Below, piece after piece: positions 33,132 through 44,845 of a stretch of 64,000 bases of DNA; positions within the stretch are counted from its first letter, which is position 1; every line of letters begins with the position of its first letter. Both the position numbers and the translations under genes were made by a program. Source of the DNA: Linyphia triangularis (lineage: Eukaryota; Arthropoda; Arachnida; Araneae; Linyphiidae); NCBI GenBank assembly GCA_963978545.1, contig OZ021725.1, positions 6,859,176 to 6,923,175 on the forward strand, in the 5' to 3' direction. The notes beneath the pieces are model-generated. The model ran no database searches. It had not been told where the DNA came from and saw only the letters and a list, made by a program, of their open reading frames with translations.

Positions 33132-33643
33132 AATCGCTTTGTCAGATAGGGAGAAATCTTTGATGGATTTATTACAGTTTTTCATCACGAGAGAAACTTT
33201 TCCTAGCAAGACAGGGTTTTATTCTTATTGAATGCTTGAATGGTTAACTTTGCTAAACAACATTATTACTAAGTTCAAAACATCCAAAATACCATCACCT
33301 CAAACACACCCTGCTATGTCACTATTTAACTTTATTATACACTATTTTTTTTAAGTTTGGAGGGAGAGGATATTTGGGCAGTTGTCAATTTTACTAAGAA
33401 CGGGCCTTGGGTCAAGTGTCTCACATTCATCGAGAGCAAGAAGGTCTTCACCACCTGCTCCAGGTGCCACGACCACCAGGCTTCACCTGAGCATTTGATG
33501 GACTGTTTGAACCTCTTGAGGTAGGACATTTTTCAAGATCCTCTTGATAAATGTCCTAGACTAGGAAATTCTTGTACTAGACATTCATAGAGTCAACAGA
33601 CGCATGCATCTTGTCATACATGGTGGATAAGCAACAACAACAA

Positions 33644-34530
33644 CCAAACGCTGGATCCACCTTTTGTTACAAAAAGTCACTAAGTTCTTGGCTCCAGTTT
33701 GATTCTAAATTTAAAAAACATAAACTAAGGATTGATAAAATTATGAATAAAATTGTTTTTGTTTTATTTTTGCACCATATTTAACTCGCTCAGTTTTCAA
33801 ATATTTCATTCAATGAAATTATGTTCTCAAGTACCAACTTAAAAGCAGTGTCCATAGTATCCCCTAGCCTCTATTCTGTCTAACTAAACAACAATCACAA
33901 TGCTCAATGTTGTAGCTAGAATATTGACTTTTCTTCGAAGTGGACTGTATTTAAATTAGCTCAAAACAATCTTGCTTAAAACCTTTATTACAGTTATAAA
34001 AACATCGATGTAAAAGATCAGCAATAAAAAGGAACTCCGCAATTCTATGAATTGACTATATATCAAAAAGGGGCGTCTCTACAATCAATGACGGTAACAG
34101 TTAAAGGTTACATTTTACTGACAGTTAAGTACAGTTCATTGACGCGCGTTAACACTCAATAGGAGTGCACCCACCCAGCGTCACAGTCTCAGTTAGATCG
34201 AGCTTTTGTTAACGTTCTCTGTTCCGTTATATCCGACTAAGGTAATGAGCACCTTTTGCTTTAAAATTTTCGCGGTTGGACTTGCTGATAAAACGCCTTT
34301 TGCCTTTGCTTTTGATAAACTACATTGGAGAAACATAGCCTCGACTTCGTCCAAAAGGAAGACAAAAATTGAAAAGGGAAATTGTTAATTTGTAAAAGTA
34401 TGGAATGGATTCTAAACGTTTATTTTTTAAAAAAAAAAAATGACTTGTCTCATTTGCTATGGTTTTCAACTCCTTTTCATTAACTTCAATTTTGCGTGTG
34501 TGGAGAAGGGGGGAGGGGAATGGATTTAAT
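33644..34530. other. Fibulin intron, nothing recognised
   Basis: Moderately AT-rich. A GC-richer stretch at 34140-34390 has a 60-codon frame I could not match to any family. No repeat ends seen. Confidence 0.5.
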
Positions 34531-34687
34531 GGCGGGCAAATCTACGGTGGCCTAATAAACCCCTAGTCGTCATCTAATCGGGCTGAAACTAGGCAGATAG
34601 ATTCGATATCTATTACAGTGCAATTTATCATGTTTTGGAGGCTATCAGTGTCACTAAAAGGTCACTTTTATGGAATACTAATAAACC

Positions 34688-34903
34688 AAAGCTAAAGCTG
34701 TGGCTCAGTATAATAAGCTTCATAGGATTGCATGTATGGCTTAATAAAGCCCCACAAGCGACAGACGCAACCTCTAGCCACAGCAGTGGCTCAGTTTAAT
34801 AAGCTCCAAAGGATTGCACGTTTCGCTTCGAGTGGCTTGTCTGAGCAACTGAAACGGTGGCGCGCGTTCGCCACTCAAGTGGCTCTGTATAATAAGGCTC
34901 CTT
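34688..34903. mobile_element. MITE family I, copy 4 (left end missing)
   Basis: Begins inside the family at GCTGTGGCTCAGTATAATAA; right end GTGGCTCTGTATAATAAGG. Preceded by a family L fragment (34535-34680); another L fragment lies at 35495-35760. Confidence 0.72.
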
Positions 34904-36215
34904 ACAGAATAGCCTGAAGAAAGTCAGCCATGTCTGTCCTTATTTGGATAAGAATTTTGATTTTGGTTAGTGGCTTTATAACAGTTTCTCATGGAAGTGC
35001 AACAAGAAAGTTCACTATAAACACATTTTTTTTTTTAAATAGTTTCTAGTCTCGTAAAAAAATTAAAAGTTTAGCCTAACAAAGCGTCGATACAATTTTT
35101 TTTTTGTATGAGAAATCTGTGCGATGGGCTCACTGGATTCGTAAGCAAAATCTTACTTGTAAAATGATTTGCAGACATCTAATTATTATTATTATTATTT
35201 CATTCTATAAAATTAATAATGTTTATATTAGGCAAATGATGACTGCCTGATTCAAGCCCCGGGCTTTGTCCAGATTTCAATAAATGCCTAATAAGATATC
35301 ATAATGAAATATGATGCATATACCTTTTCTTGCATAATGTCTAATTTCTATAATGACGTCACATAAAAATGCATGAACACTTTTTCAGTAGTCACACTTT
35401 CTAAAGCAGAAACCCAAAATATTAGATTTGTTTTTTCTTAAACCATTTTTAAATTCTTTATATTAGCTTCGATTTCATGTGTATATTTGTCAATAGCGGG
35501 CAAGTCTGCCACTGCCTAATTAGAAGTCCCTTGCCATCATCCAATCGGGCTAAAACTAGGCAGAGAGATTCGATGTCGATGACAATGCATTCTATCAAAT
35601 TTTGGGAGCTGTCTTTGTCACTAAAAAGTCGCTCTTACGAAATACTAATACAGCAACTTGTCAACAGCAAATCCAATTACGCTGAATTTACATTTTACCG
35701 ATCGTTGAAGAAACCCTATCCTCTGTTGCCAAAATTGTTTTAATAAATAAATTATTAAATCGGAATTAATAAAAGATATTTGGATGTGAGAGCATAAATT
35801 CATATAGATTTTTAACGAATAAATTTTGAAAAATAGTTTACAGCATATTTTGCTGGTAGAGATGTTTTTGATATATAAAATTAGATGCCAATACCAAACA
35901 CACCCTGGCAACAGAAACGGCGTTATGTTAATGAATATAAAAATGGGCAATGAATATAATGCATTTATATTAAAAACTTTGTTTGAATGAGTTATACAGG
36001 GTGTTTGTAAAAGAATGTCCCAGTTTCAACGGTATATGTTTTAATGTAGACTTATATGGTTAGACGATATATAGTTTAATGTAGACTTATTTACAACAAA
36101 CCATACATCAAATTGAAGATAAACTAACCTAGTTTTTCTTACAAATGTTCAATATGTGCACCTTTAGTTACACGGCACACATCCAACCTAGTGTCCAAAT
36201 CTTGCCACACTTTGG

Positions 36216-36942
36216 TTAAGGGGACATGGGACACTGAAATCACCAAAAATGACGTTTTTTGTTTTCATTCTATAAAAATTGCTTATGCCACTAGCTTTAA
36301 TTTCGCGTTTGAATTTTTGAAATCCGATGATTTTAAGTGGTAAAATCTTTATTGTAACTAACTATTTTAACGCATCGCACACTTGTTGGCAAAGGCTAAA
36401 AATGCGTTTTTCTCATCTTTGCTTTTTCCCATTTTACTTATGTTCGAAAAGCTCCTTGCTATTCATTTTTTGATAAATCCACCTAATTTTTTTGTATTAA
36501 TAATTTTCAATGTACTATAAAGAAATTTACACATGCTTTTTTATGTCACATAATTTTTTATATTTTTTTTCATGTTGGGAATTTGAAGTATGTGCATTTT
36601 TTAATGAGAAATCACTGGCGGCAAGTTTGAAATTTTATTTCTGTTCAACTATTGCACCTAAGGATAAAAGCATGTTTGAAAATGTTTATAATATATCGAT
36701 AAACAACTTCACATTTTCTTTCATGTTCGTCAAAATACTGTGTCGCGAGGAGCTTTTTGAAAAAAAATTAAAATTTCGTGTTATTTTAATGCATTTTTCT
36801 CAATAATTTACTATCTATTTTATATTATCTGCTCAAATTGTGTTGTTTTGTTTAAAGTCACATCTTCTATGTTTATGCCAAATTTTATTTAATTCTTGGC
36901 AAAACTAAAGAATTTTGGCAAAAGTGTCCTATGTCCCCTTAA
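36216..36942 (+). mobile_element. TTAA-flanked MITE family A, copy 2
   Basis: TTAA at both ends, GGGGACATGGGACACT / AGTGTCCTATGTCCCC. The paralogous site at 37561-37590 reads CACACTTTGGTTAACAAGT without the insert, an empty site that proves a single TTAA target. Confidence 0.95.
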
Positions 36943-37044
36943 CAAGTACGGTGTAATGGAAGCAAAAGCCTCTTCAATTCTATGTCTCAACTCTGTCAAA
37001 TCATTAGGTATAACTTCGGATGTGCAATCGGAACAAATGTGCAA

Positions 37045-37430
37045 TCTGTACAATATGTACAATAGTTATGTACAATATGTACAATAGTTATGTACAATAT
37101 GTACAATAGTTATGTACAATAGTTATGTACAATATGTACAATAGTTATGTGTAATAGTTATGTACAATATGTACAGTAGTTATGTACAATATGTACAATA
37201 GTTAGACTATTTACAACAAATCATACATCAAATTGAAGATAAACTAATCTAGTTTTTCTTACAAATGCCTAATCTGTACAATATGCATAATAGTTATGTA
37301 CAATATGTACAATAGTTATGTACAATATGTACAATAGTTATGTACAATATGTACAATAGTTATGTACAATATGTACAATAGTTATGTACAATATGTACAA
37401 TAGTTATGTACAATACGTACAATAGTTAGA
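37045..37430. repeat. Compound tandem repeat inside mariner O
   Basis: TACAATATGTACAATAGTTATG-type ~22-bp repeats fill ~37045-37202 and ~37285-37427. Each block is followed by the same ~65-bp segment starting AGACTATTTACAACAAATCA (also at ~36090), giving a ~225-bp higher-order unit. Confidence 0.9.
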
Positions 37431-37489
37431 CTATTTACAACAAATCATACATCAAATTGAAGATAAACTAATCTAGTTTTTCTTACAAA

Positions 37490-37798
37490 TGTGTAATATA
37501 TGTGCAATATGTGCACCTTTAGTTACACGGCATACGTCCAACCTAAAGTCCAAATCGTCCCACACTTTGGTTAACAAGTCCAGTGTAATGGAAGTAATAT
37601 CCTCTTCCATTCTGTGTTCAAATCATTAGGTATAACTTCGGAACGTAGGCACGATCTTTTATAAAGTTCCAAAGAAAAAAAATCGAATGGCGTCACGTCA
37701 GGTGAACGTGGAGGCCAACGACAAAGAGGCCATTCTCCTCGACCATTACGACCAATCCAACGGTCAGGTACTACTTCGACGTTCAACGGCTCTTGCAC
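37490..37798 (-). pseudogene. Mariner transposase C-terminal part of element O
   Basis: Minus strand reads VPDRWIGRNGRGEWPLCRWP, then PRSPDVTPFDFF, a frameshift, and LLTKVWDDLDFRLDVCRVTK-GAHI to a stop near 37490. SPD(V/L)TP(F/L)DFF is the DDE-transposase region around the third acidic residue. A second copy of the tail (GAHIEH... complement) is at ~36110-36215 plus 36943-37020. Dead. Confidence 0.8.
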
Positions 37799-38095
37799 AA
37801 AGAAACTCCAATCAGGGCCTGATCATCGCCTAAGGCCAACAAGGCCCGGGCCTTGGGCCCATGATTTTAGGGGGGCCCCGAAATTGGCTGTAAACTATTT
37901 TTGTTTCACAGAAGCAATGTGAATATCTTTTATAACCTGTATAAAATAATTGTTACATAAAAATCATTTCATATTGATCTCGAGCCGCCTTTTAGTATCC
38001 CAGAGTGTATTTATATTCAAATAAGCCGTTTAAAAGCGTGAAACAAAAGCTTTTTTTGAAAGGGAGAGAAAAAAAAATTGAAAGAAAGAATTTAT

Positions 38096-38340
38096 ATACT
38101 AAACTTCAACTTAACTAGACATCACTTAGACGATAGATCGTCACAGTGCTCATAGATATTTAATCCATTTTGGCGGAGTGAAGACATAATTCTCGCCAAA
38201 CCTTATAGCCTTTTGTTCTCTATAGGGTTGTGGTTTGGCGAACATTATGCTTTCACGCCGCCAAAATGGATTAAATACCTATGAGCACTGTGACGATCTA
38301 TCGTCTAAGTGATGTCTAGTTAAGTTGAAGTTTAGTATAG
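38096..38340. mobile_element. Fold-back MITE family D, copy 6
   Basis: Complete ~245-bp hairpin inside P. Confidence 0.9.
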
Positions 38341-38659
38341 TGAGATCAATCAACAAATGTCGACTCTGAAGTTGTGAATAATGCTGCAGATATTATCGCC
38401 TCGGATATACACATTGTTAAAGTGAAACGCAGTGTTATTCATAACAAAGTTTTTCCTTTTTTTGATTTATAAATTTGATTGTTTGAAATTTCTTTATTTG
38501 TGATAAAAAAAAAAAAACTTTTAGAAAACAATATATTAACATTAATTCATCAACTTTTTCTATATTTCATGTTAATTCATTTGACTTTGAGTCGAGTTCA
38601 TTTCCAATAAATCACCCGTTTGAAAAAAAAAGGGCCCCCCGAATGTGTCCAGTCCTTGA

Positions 38660-38996
38660 CATCGATATAGATAAACAACTGGATAGAGACTGCTTAACGC
38701 TGGGAAAATGAAGCCGTTGCCAGATGCTGTTGGTGGGATAAAAATTACGGATTGCCCAGGATTGAAAATAAAACTTTCGGTTCTACACAGCAGAAATGTC
38801 AATAGTAGACCTTAATTAGTAATAATGTGCAAAAATATATATACTTTAGCATTTTACAAGGCGTTTCGCATTTCCATCCAACTATAAAAGTGAACTGTGA
38901 TTGGTTAATCTTCCCTCCAGCTTCGCAATCCCCGGCGCGTTTTTCTCTTTGCATTGACAATGGAGCAGTCTATCCAGTTGTTTATCTATATCGATG
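38660..38996. mobile_element. MITE family M, copy 2
   Basis: 337 bp, ends CATCGATATAGATAAACAAC and complement; perfect 8-bp duplication GTCCTTGA (38652-38659, 38997-39004), inserted in P. Confidence 0.93.
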
Positions 38997-39231
38997 GTCC
39001 TTGAGCCCCAACTAGTATTGATCGGGTCCTGACTCCAATGCACTTATCTAAAACTGCATAAGTTACTCATTAATTGTGACTTTGAACCAACACTCTACAA
39101 TAACGCTTATAGTTGATACTATTAAAACTCATAACTGGGACATTCTTTTACGAACACCCTGTTTTATTATCTTATGCAAAGAACTTAAAAACAAGATACT
39201 GCCAGTTTGACTGGCTATGCAGTCTACCTTA

Positions 39232-39958
39232 TTAAGGGGACATAGGACACTTTTGCCAAAATTCTTTAGTTTTGCCAAGAATTAAATAAAATTTGGCATA
39301 AACGTAGAAGATGTGACTTTAAACAAAACAACACAATTTGAGCAGATAATATAAAATAGATAGTAAGTTATTGAGAAAAATGCATTAAAATAGCGCGAAA
39401 TTTTAATTTTTTTCAAAATGCTCCTCGCGACACAATATTTTGACGAACGTGAAAGAAAAATGTGAAGTTGTTTATCAATATATTATAAACATTTCCAGAC
39501 ATGCTTTTATCTTTAGGTGCAATAGTTGAACAGAAATAAAATTTCAAACTTGGCGCCAGTGATTTCTCATTAAAAAATGCACATACTTCAAATTCCCAAC
39601 ATGAAAAAAAATATAAAAAATTATGTGACATAAAAAAGCATGCGTAAATTTCTTTATAGTACATTGAAAATTATTAATACAAAAAAATTAGGTGGATTTA
39701 TCAAAAAATGAATCGCAAGGAGCTTTTCGAACATAAGTAAAATGGGAAAAAGCTAAGCTGAGAAAAACGCATTTTTAGCCTTTGCCAACAAGTGTGCGAT
39801 GCGTTAAAATAGTTAGTTACAATAAAGATTTTACCACTTAAAATGATCGGATTTCAAAAATTCAAACGCGAAATTAAAGTTAGTGGCATAAGCAATTTTT
39901 ATAGAATGAAAACAAAAAACGTCATTTTTGGTGATTTCAGTGTCCCATGTCCCCTTAA
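39232..39958 (-). mobile_element. TTAA-flanked MITE family A, copy 3
   Basis: TTAA at 39232-39235 and 39955-39958, complete. Its end lies only 44 bp inside intron 1 from the fibulin exon-1 donor. Confidence 0.92.
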
Positions 39959-40002
39959 TAACAACAACAACAAAAAAGTGTTTGCAGCATCATTTAACTT
40001 AC

Positions 40003-40072
40003 CCCCCACCGGAGTACTGAGTACCAGGAACATAGCGTACAGCCCCACCAATAGCACCTCCATTTTGTCCAT
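40003..40072 (-). CDS. FBLN1: Fibulin-1-like gene, first coding exon (signal peptide)
   Basis: ATG at 40072 in good context (A at -3, G at +4: GCCACGATGG). The exon encodes MDKMEVLLVGLYAMFLVLST then PVG, a short N-region, a hydrophobic core and a small-residue cleavage zone, i.e. a secretory signal peptide. It ends in phase 1 at donor GTAAGT (GGGGG|GTAAGT); the split Gly codon is completed by exon 21602-21843 (GDLEPV). A second in-frame Met three codons later is an alternative start. Five more exons lie leftwards on the minus strand. Assignment depends on phase match and on the lack of any other nearby gene; intermediate exons in the 18-kb intron cannot be excluded. Confidence 0.75.
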
Positions 40073-40353
40073 CGTGGCTGTCAATGGATGACGGAATAAC
40101 CGAAAGGTTGACCTCTGAACCACCACTTCAGAGATTATCTTCAATTCGGCTGGATTTTTCCAAAGAGATGATAAAACTTCTCATTCAACCTCCCTCCGTT
40201 CTGTTCCCACAATCGCTTCCGATAGTGTCGACCCAAATTCACTCTCGGAAGACAGTATGGTCACCTCCTTCTCTTGTTTTGATTCGAATGGAGAGGAGGT
40301 TGATTTGTCCTCGCTCTCCCCCCCCCCTCTCCCCCTTCGAAAACTCTTCAATT
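40073..40353 (-). promoter_or_regulatory. Probable fibulin 5' leader / proximal promoter
   Basis: Sequence between the start codon and the family C MITE. On the minus strand it is purine-rich (GGGGGAGAGGGGGGGGGG near 40317-40337) and GC-richer than surroundings. No TATA box obvious. An upstream open frame lies at 40128-40184. Transcription start not determinable by reading. Confidence 0.4.
40128..40184 (-). CDS. Possible upstream ORF in the fibulin leader
   Basis: ATG at 40184, 18 codons (MRSFIISLEKSSRIEDNL) to TGA, out of frame with the main start 55 bp downstream. If the leader extends this far it could lower initiation at the signal-peptide ATG. No conservation evidence. Confidence 0.25.
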   Translation of the reverse strand: MRSFIISLEKSSRIEDNL

Positions 40354-41021
40354 TAGTCCGAGAGGCGACTGCAAATTTTGGACCCCATCGAACATCATTC
40401 TGAATTTTTTATAGAAATTGGAGAAAAGTGAGTAGATTAGAAATCCACTGGTCTGCCGTGGCAAAAATGGCCGAAACTGATCAATAATCGACTTGGAATG
40501 AGTTGAACTAAAATCCGATTGACAAATATGTCATGACTTGCCAAAAATAGAACAAACTTATTTGTCGAGCAAACCACTTCATTTTGATTTTCAATGAGAA
40601 AAAGCGCAAACGATTTGTGATCTTTTGGCTCGGAAAACTAATATCTTTTAAAAGTAAGCCAAATTGGCGACATCAGTTACGTCCTAAGTGACGTAATATT
40701 TTTTGCCAACTTGCCTCCTTTTTAATAGATGCAAGTAGACCGTCGCCAGATATCTGAATCGTCTACAACCTTCTTAATTGAAAATTAGAGAGTGAGGGTT
40801 ACCAAATAAAAAAAAAAATGCTCATTATTTGGCAAGTTATGGCGCATTTGGCAATTGGATTTAGTTCAACTTATTAAAAGTCGATTTTTGACCAGTTTCG
40901 GCCATTTTTGCCACGGCAGACCAGTGGATTCGTAATCTACTCACTTTTCTCTAATTTCTATAAAAAATTCAGAATGATGTTCGATGGGGTTCAAAAATTG
41001 CAGTCGCCTCTCACTCTATTA
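40354..41021. mobile_element. Fold-back MITE family C, copy 4, next to the fibulin start
   Basis: TAGTCCGAGAGGCGACTGCA at left, TGCAGTCGCCTCTCACTCTA at right; complete palindrome. Sits 282 bp upstream of the fibulin ATG. A CpG-richer stretch follows at 41035-41090. Confidence 0.88.
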
Positions 41022-41554
41022 CAATCCCACCAAGACTGCGAGGTGGAAGCAGTGGCGAGCTCGCGAGGCACAGCTAGTACAGCCGGGCTGCACCTAAATT
41101 ATTGGCTTAAAATTAAAATTTTCTAATTGCTAGCCAACTTCGATTATTTATTTTACTGATGTAATAAATGAAGATGGAATTTCTACGATAAGTAAAAAAA
41201 AATTTCCTATAAATACAAAACCTGTTGCGCAATTGACGGGGGAAAAAACCGCTCAAATCAACTAAATCTGACGATCGTCGAGCGGAGGTACAGCCATAGA
41301 GGGAAGTTCCAAATAAGCTGCACCGTTGCCATGGTAGCAACTGCTAGAATGGAATCTCCCTCCATGGTAAATGTAAAGGAACGTTGTGGTGACATGCAAC
41401 CCTCTTAAGATTTATGCAACTTCAACAGTACGTGTAAATTCGATGTACTGGTTGGCTCGCGTGTGAGTGAATCGGGATGTGTAGGTGGGAGAGAAAAGAG
41501 CATTTCTTAGAATTTTCTCCACTAAGCGGAAATAGTTTCCGTGCTAAATTTATA

Positions 41555-42009
41555 CTGTAGAATCTCGATTAACCGACCTAATTCGGACCAAAGGTAGGTC
41601 GGTTAAGCGAAAATTTCGGATAAAAGAGTTGTAAAAAACAATAAAAATTAAATGATTTTCGTTTATTGAATACAGGACTTTTAATGTGTTTTTATGACAT
41701 AATTGTTGGAAATGAGTTTTTGTTGCAATAATCTTGATAATCTTTGATTCGCTGCTCTGAGTCTTTTTTAAGGCAATAGTTCAGTTTGATCTGCATTTTG
41801 AAGGTTGCTCTAACCATGTCAGTTCTTTAGAAAAACAGTCAAAAGCCTCACCATTACTTATGTAACTTTAGAGCAAGGGAAAAGATTAAGGTTTAAAAAG
41901 GAACAAATGATTTATTACTCATTTGGGAGATTTTTGATGTCGACTAAATGATTGCCGGTTAACAGAGAGTTCCGGATAAAAGAGGGACGGTTAATCGAGG
42001 TTCTATTGC
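41555..42009. mobile_element. pogo/Tigger-type remnant
   Basis: Inverted ends CTGTAGAATCTCGATTAACC and GGTTAATCGAGGTTCTATTG with subterminal CCGGATAAAAGAG-like repeats, typical of Tigger elements. Minus strand keeps a transposase tail reading GEAFDCFSKELTWLEQ. Confidence 0.75.
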
Positions 42010-42411
42010 ACATGTGTTTTCTTGCTACTTCTTAAGTTAATACTAAAACTTATAATTGAACCATTTTGAAACATGAAGTCCCATTATAAGTAAATTAAAA
42101 TCAGGTTTTTTTTCTCTTTCTTTTTCATATCATTTTGTAAAAATAGGAAGGAAACTTTGACTTTGTGTGATTAAGATTCAAGAATTTCCATTCGTGAATG
42201 ATTATGGGAACTGAGAGGAGGGGGGGGGGGGTCACTGTTCTATTTGCATTAACATTTTTTACCACGAACTGCCACTGGGGGGGGGGGGGATTTAAACCCA
42301 CCTTTAAAACGGTTTCCCCATTGCAATGTGCAAATCAAACTCATAAAATCAATAACTTACCCAACAAAATCACTTAAAATCGTACTCGTAAACTGAATTT
42401 GATAGAAAATT

Positions 42412-42605
42412 AACTGTGTGGAACATCACACAGCTTTCAATTGCACTTATTACTAATTGCATTTAAATTTGCCATGGATTGGTCTAATTTACCATTTTCG
42501 TTTTCTACTTCCTTGTAAGTGAAACAGAGGAGGAACAGTCATTGATGAGCGATGTTCAAGGGAAGAGTGTTGATACTCTTTCCTATGATAAAGACATTCG
42601 TTTTT
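42412..42605 (+). mobile_element. Repeat family B, copy 4 (5' part only)
   Basis: AACTGTGTGGAACATCACAC onward to the GATGTTCAAGGGAAGAG block, then lost. G-runs at ~42219-42290 and unassigned AT-rich DNA precede it. Confidence 0.6.
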
Positions 42606-42949
42606 CGAATTTGAAGAAGCAGGGGTGCCTTAGTCCCTATAGTCCTTGATAAGAAGAAAGAAAAAAGTTCGAAATTATATGCGAAGTTTAATGTGTGTAG
42701 TTTAATCTTTGGGGAAGATATATAAATTAAGTTTGTATGCAGAGGTAAGAGGGAGGGGGGTTGTCCAATAAGATGGGGCTTGACATGGAGGGGTGTGGGA
42801 TAATCGCTTGCGTGACGTCACAATTTCCCTTCTACGAGACAAATTCAATCAGCAGCGCTTTCATTCTATTTAAAATTTAAAGAAAAATTAGCCTTAATCC
42901 TTCGAGATCAGTTTCACTACGACCAAACTACACCAAACAGGTATTTTTG

Positions 42950-43133
42950 GTTGGTTGGTTGTTTTTCAGATAATCTGGCGCCGTCAGCAACACGAGGGCT
43001 ATAATGCGCCGAAACATATTCGTCATTAGACAAGTCAACATACATTTACAAACACCCATGCCAACACGGGACTCGAACCCGCAACCTCGCGGTCTAGAAG
43101 CTAGCACGCTAACCACTATACCGTTTGGTCGGC
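42950..43133 (-). mobile_element. SINE family E, copy 4
   Basis: Perfect 12-bp duplication CAGGTATTTTTG at 42938-42949 and 43134-43145. Head with intact B box (GGTTCGAGTCC on minus). Confidence 0.93.
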
Positions 43134-43145
43134 CAGGTATTTTTG

Positions 43146-44635
43146 TTTTTTCATTCTAAAATGTTCTCCAATTCATTATCTTTAAAATGATACCAATAAC
43201 TTTCTTATAGTTAAAATACTTTTTTAATTACATGCAATTTCGTAAAGGTCGACGTTTAAAACATATTGGAAAAAAGAAAATGTCGAAAACTTTGAACTCA
43301 ATTTCGGGAGAACTGCTTTTCATTGTTGAGTGAATGTACTCCAATGGTGATATCTTAAGAGTTAATTAACTGATTTTTAAAATTTAAACTGTATAATTTA
43401 GATAACATTTCAGAGCACGGGCTCTACCTGTTTACAAAAAGTTTGGTAAAAAATAGATTTTTTTATCTATTTTAGAATATTTTTATTTTTTGAAAAAAAA
43501 AAAATTCTAGTATTTTTCATGTTAAATGTTAAAATTTTAAAAATATTTAAGTTATGCATTATATTTTGCTTGGGCTCGTGTATCAATACCTTGTCTTCAA
43601 TTTCCAGTACGAAATTTGTTTCGAAATTAATTAGGTATTATTTTATCATCGTTGCAATCAGGCCTTAATTAGTGAATTAAAATTCAATTAAATAAATATT
43701 TTATTTTTTCACTTTTTGTTACTGCAAATACATTACATTTTTTGCTCTTGTAATTCTCACAAAAATTTTACACTGGCATTACATGAATATTAATTTTTGA
43801 AATTAAATTGACTTTTTAGGAGGAGGATGTCAGCCAAATGCCGTAATTTTAGAGGTAGGGAGTCATTTGAATATGGCCAGGAGGGAGGGGGATATAAAAA
43901 AAAATTAAAAAAAATTGTGCGTGAGGTGATTTATGAACGTCCCCAATAAAATATAATTAAACATATTTTGGGGGAGGAAGAGAAGGGGGTGCAGTTTGAA
44001 ACCTATAAACCTTTCCCCTGGATATAGCCTTGCATGTACATGAACTACGCACTAGGAATAGGCACACAAAACATTACTAAAACTATTGGATACTAAGGGA
44101 AAACACCTTCCAGGAGGTCTTTTAAGGGAAACTGCCCCTTTATTCGCATTCTGAATGGTAGGAAACCCAGAAAACTACCACCGGACAGTATGGACAAACG
44201 ATGAAATACTTTTTCACAAAATCACCGTCGTGTCTACACATTTTTGAAAATAAAACTTACACAACGATGACAGCAATCATTTGATCTTGAGGCTTTTTAC
44301 ATGGTAAGCAAAAACTTAGTCAGTCTCCACTTTTTTAGGAACACCTTTACTTGTAATAGTGTGGTACATTGGATGGATGTCTTTGTTATCAATTACAGTA
44401 GAAGATTCATGAGTCACTATCTATAAAATAGATGAGAAAATAAAAAAGTGAGCACCATATGGGCAACAGATAAAAAATAAAATTTACTTGGAAATAACTT
44501 TCAAGTTTGTAATTCTACCTTCCCATCAAACATTTATTTATATCAAAATATTTAAACCGTCATACAAGGTTACGAGAAGTTACGAAACTTACGTTACTAA
44601 CTCCATATCTCGTAGTTACGAGACATGGAGCATTT
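43146..44635. other. Intergenic AT-rich DNA
   Basis: No gene recognised. Short G-rich runs (GGAGGAGGATGTC near 43820, GGGGGAGGAAGAG near 43970) and poly(A/T). One 44100-44530 stretch of mixed composition was read in all frames without a convincing exon. Confidence 0.5.
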
Positions 44636-44649
44636 CACAACTTTTAATA

Positions 44650-44831
44650 GCCGACCAAACGGTATAGTGGTTAGCGTGCTGGCTTCTAGACCGCAAGGTT
44701 GCGGGTTCGAGTCCCGTGTTAGGCATGGGTGTTTGTAAATGTATGTTGGTTTGTCTAATGACGAATGTTTCGGCGCATTATAGCCCTCGTGTTGCTGACG
44801 GCGCCAGATAATCTGAATACAACCAACCAAC
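44650..44831 (+). mobile_element. SINE family E, copy 5
   Basis: Full length, perfect 14-bp duplication CACAACTTTTAATA (44636-44649, 44832-44845). Cleanest copy for the consensus. Confidence 0.94.
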
Positions 44832-44845
44832 CACAACTTTTAATA

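Larger units (their letters stand above)
31945..33643 (+). mobile_element. LINE (I/R1-type) 3' portion, copy K3, twice interrupted
   Basis: RNase H region SSEMIATDLGLE, LWILSDSRSSLHHLSNWILV, VHFPWIPSHVDIHGNELADK, then after an insertion (about 32600-33370) the C-terminal zinc knuckle FTTCSRCHDHQASPEHLMDC, ending in (AAC)n. The DSR and final HGNELAD motifs are those of LINE RNase H. Broken by a hAT MITE and by stops. Confidence 0.8.
37813..39031. mobile_element. hAT-type element P, nested in O
   Basis: Ends CAGGGCCTGATCA and TGATCGGGTCCTG; perfect 8-bp duplication ACTCCAAT (37805-37812, 39032-39039). Subterminal AGGCCCGGGCCTTGGGCCC and GGGGGGCCCC. Holds D6 and M2. Confidence 0.9.
35997..39161. 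mobile_element. Mariner-type element O, heavily invaded
   Basis: Ends CAGGGTGTTTGTAAAAGAAT (after TA) and the complement of CAGGGTGTTCGTAAAAGAAT; both followed by GTCCCAGTT. Carries a duplicated transposase 3' region on the minus strand, a tandem array, a family A MITE (36216-36942) and hAT element P with two more insertions. Confidence 0.82.
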
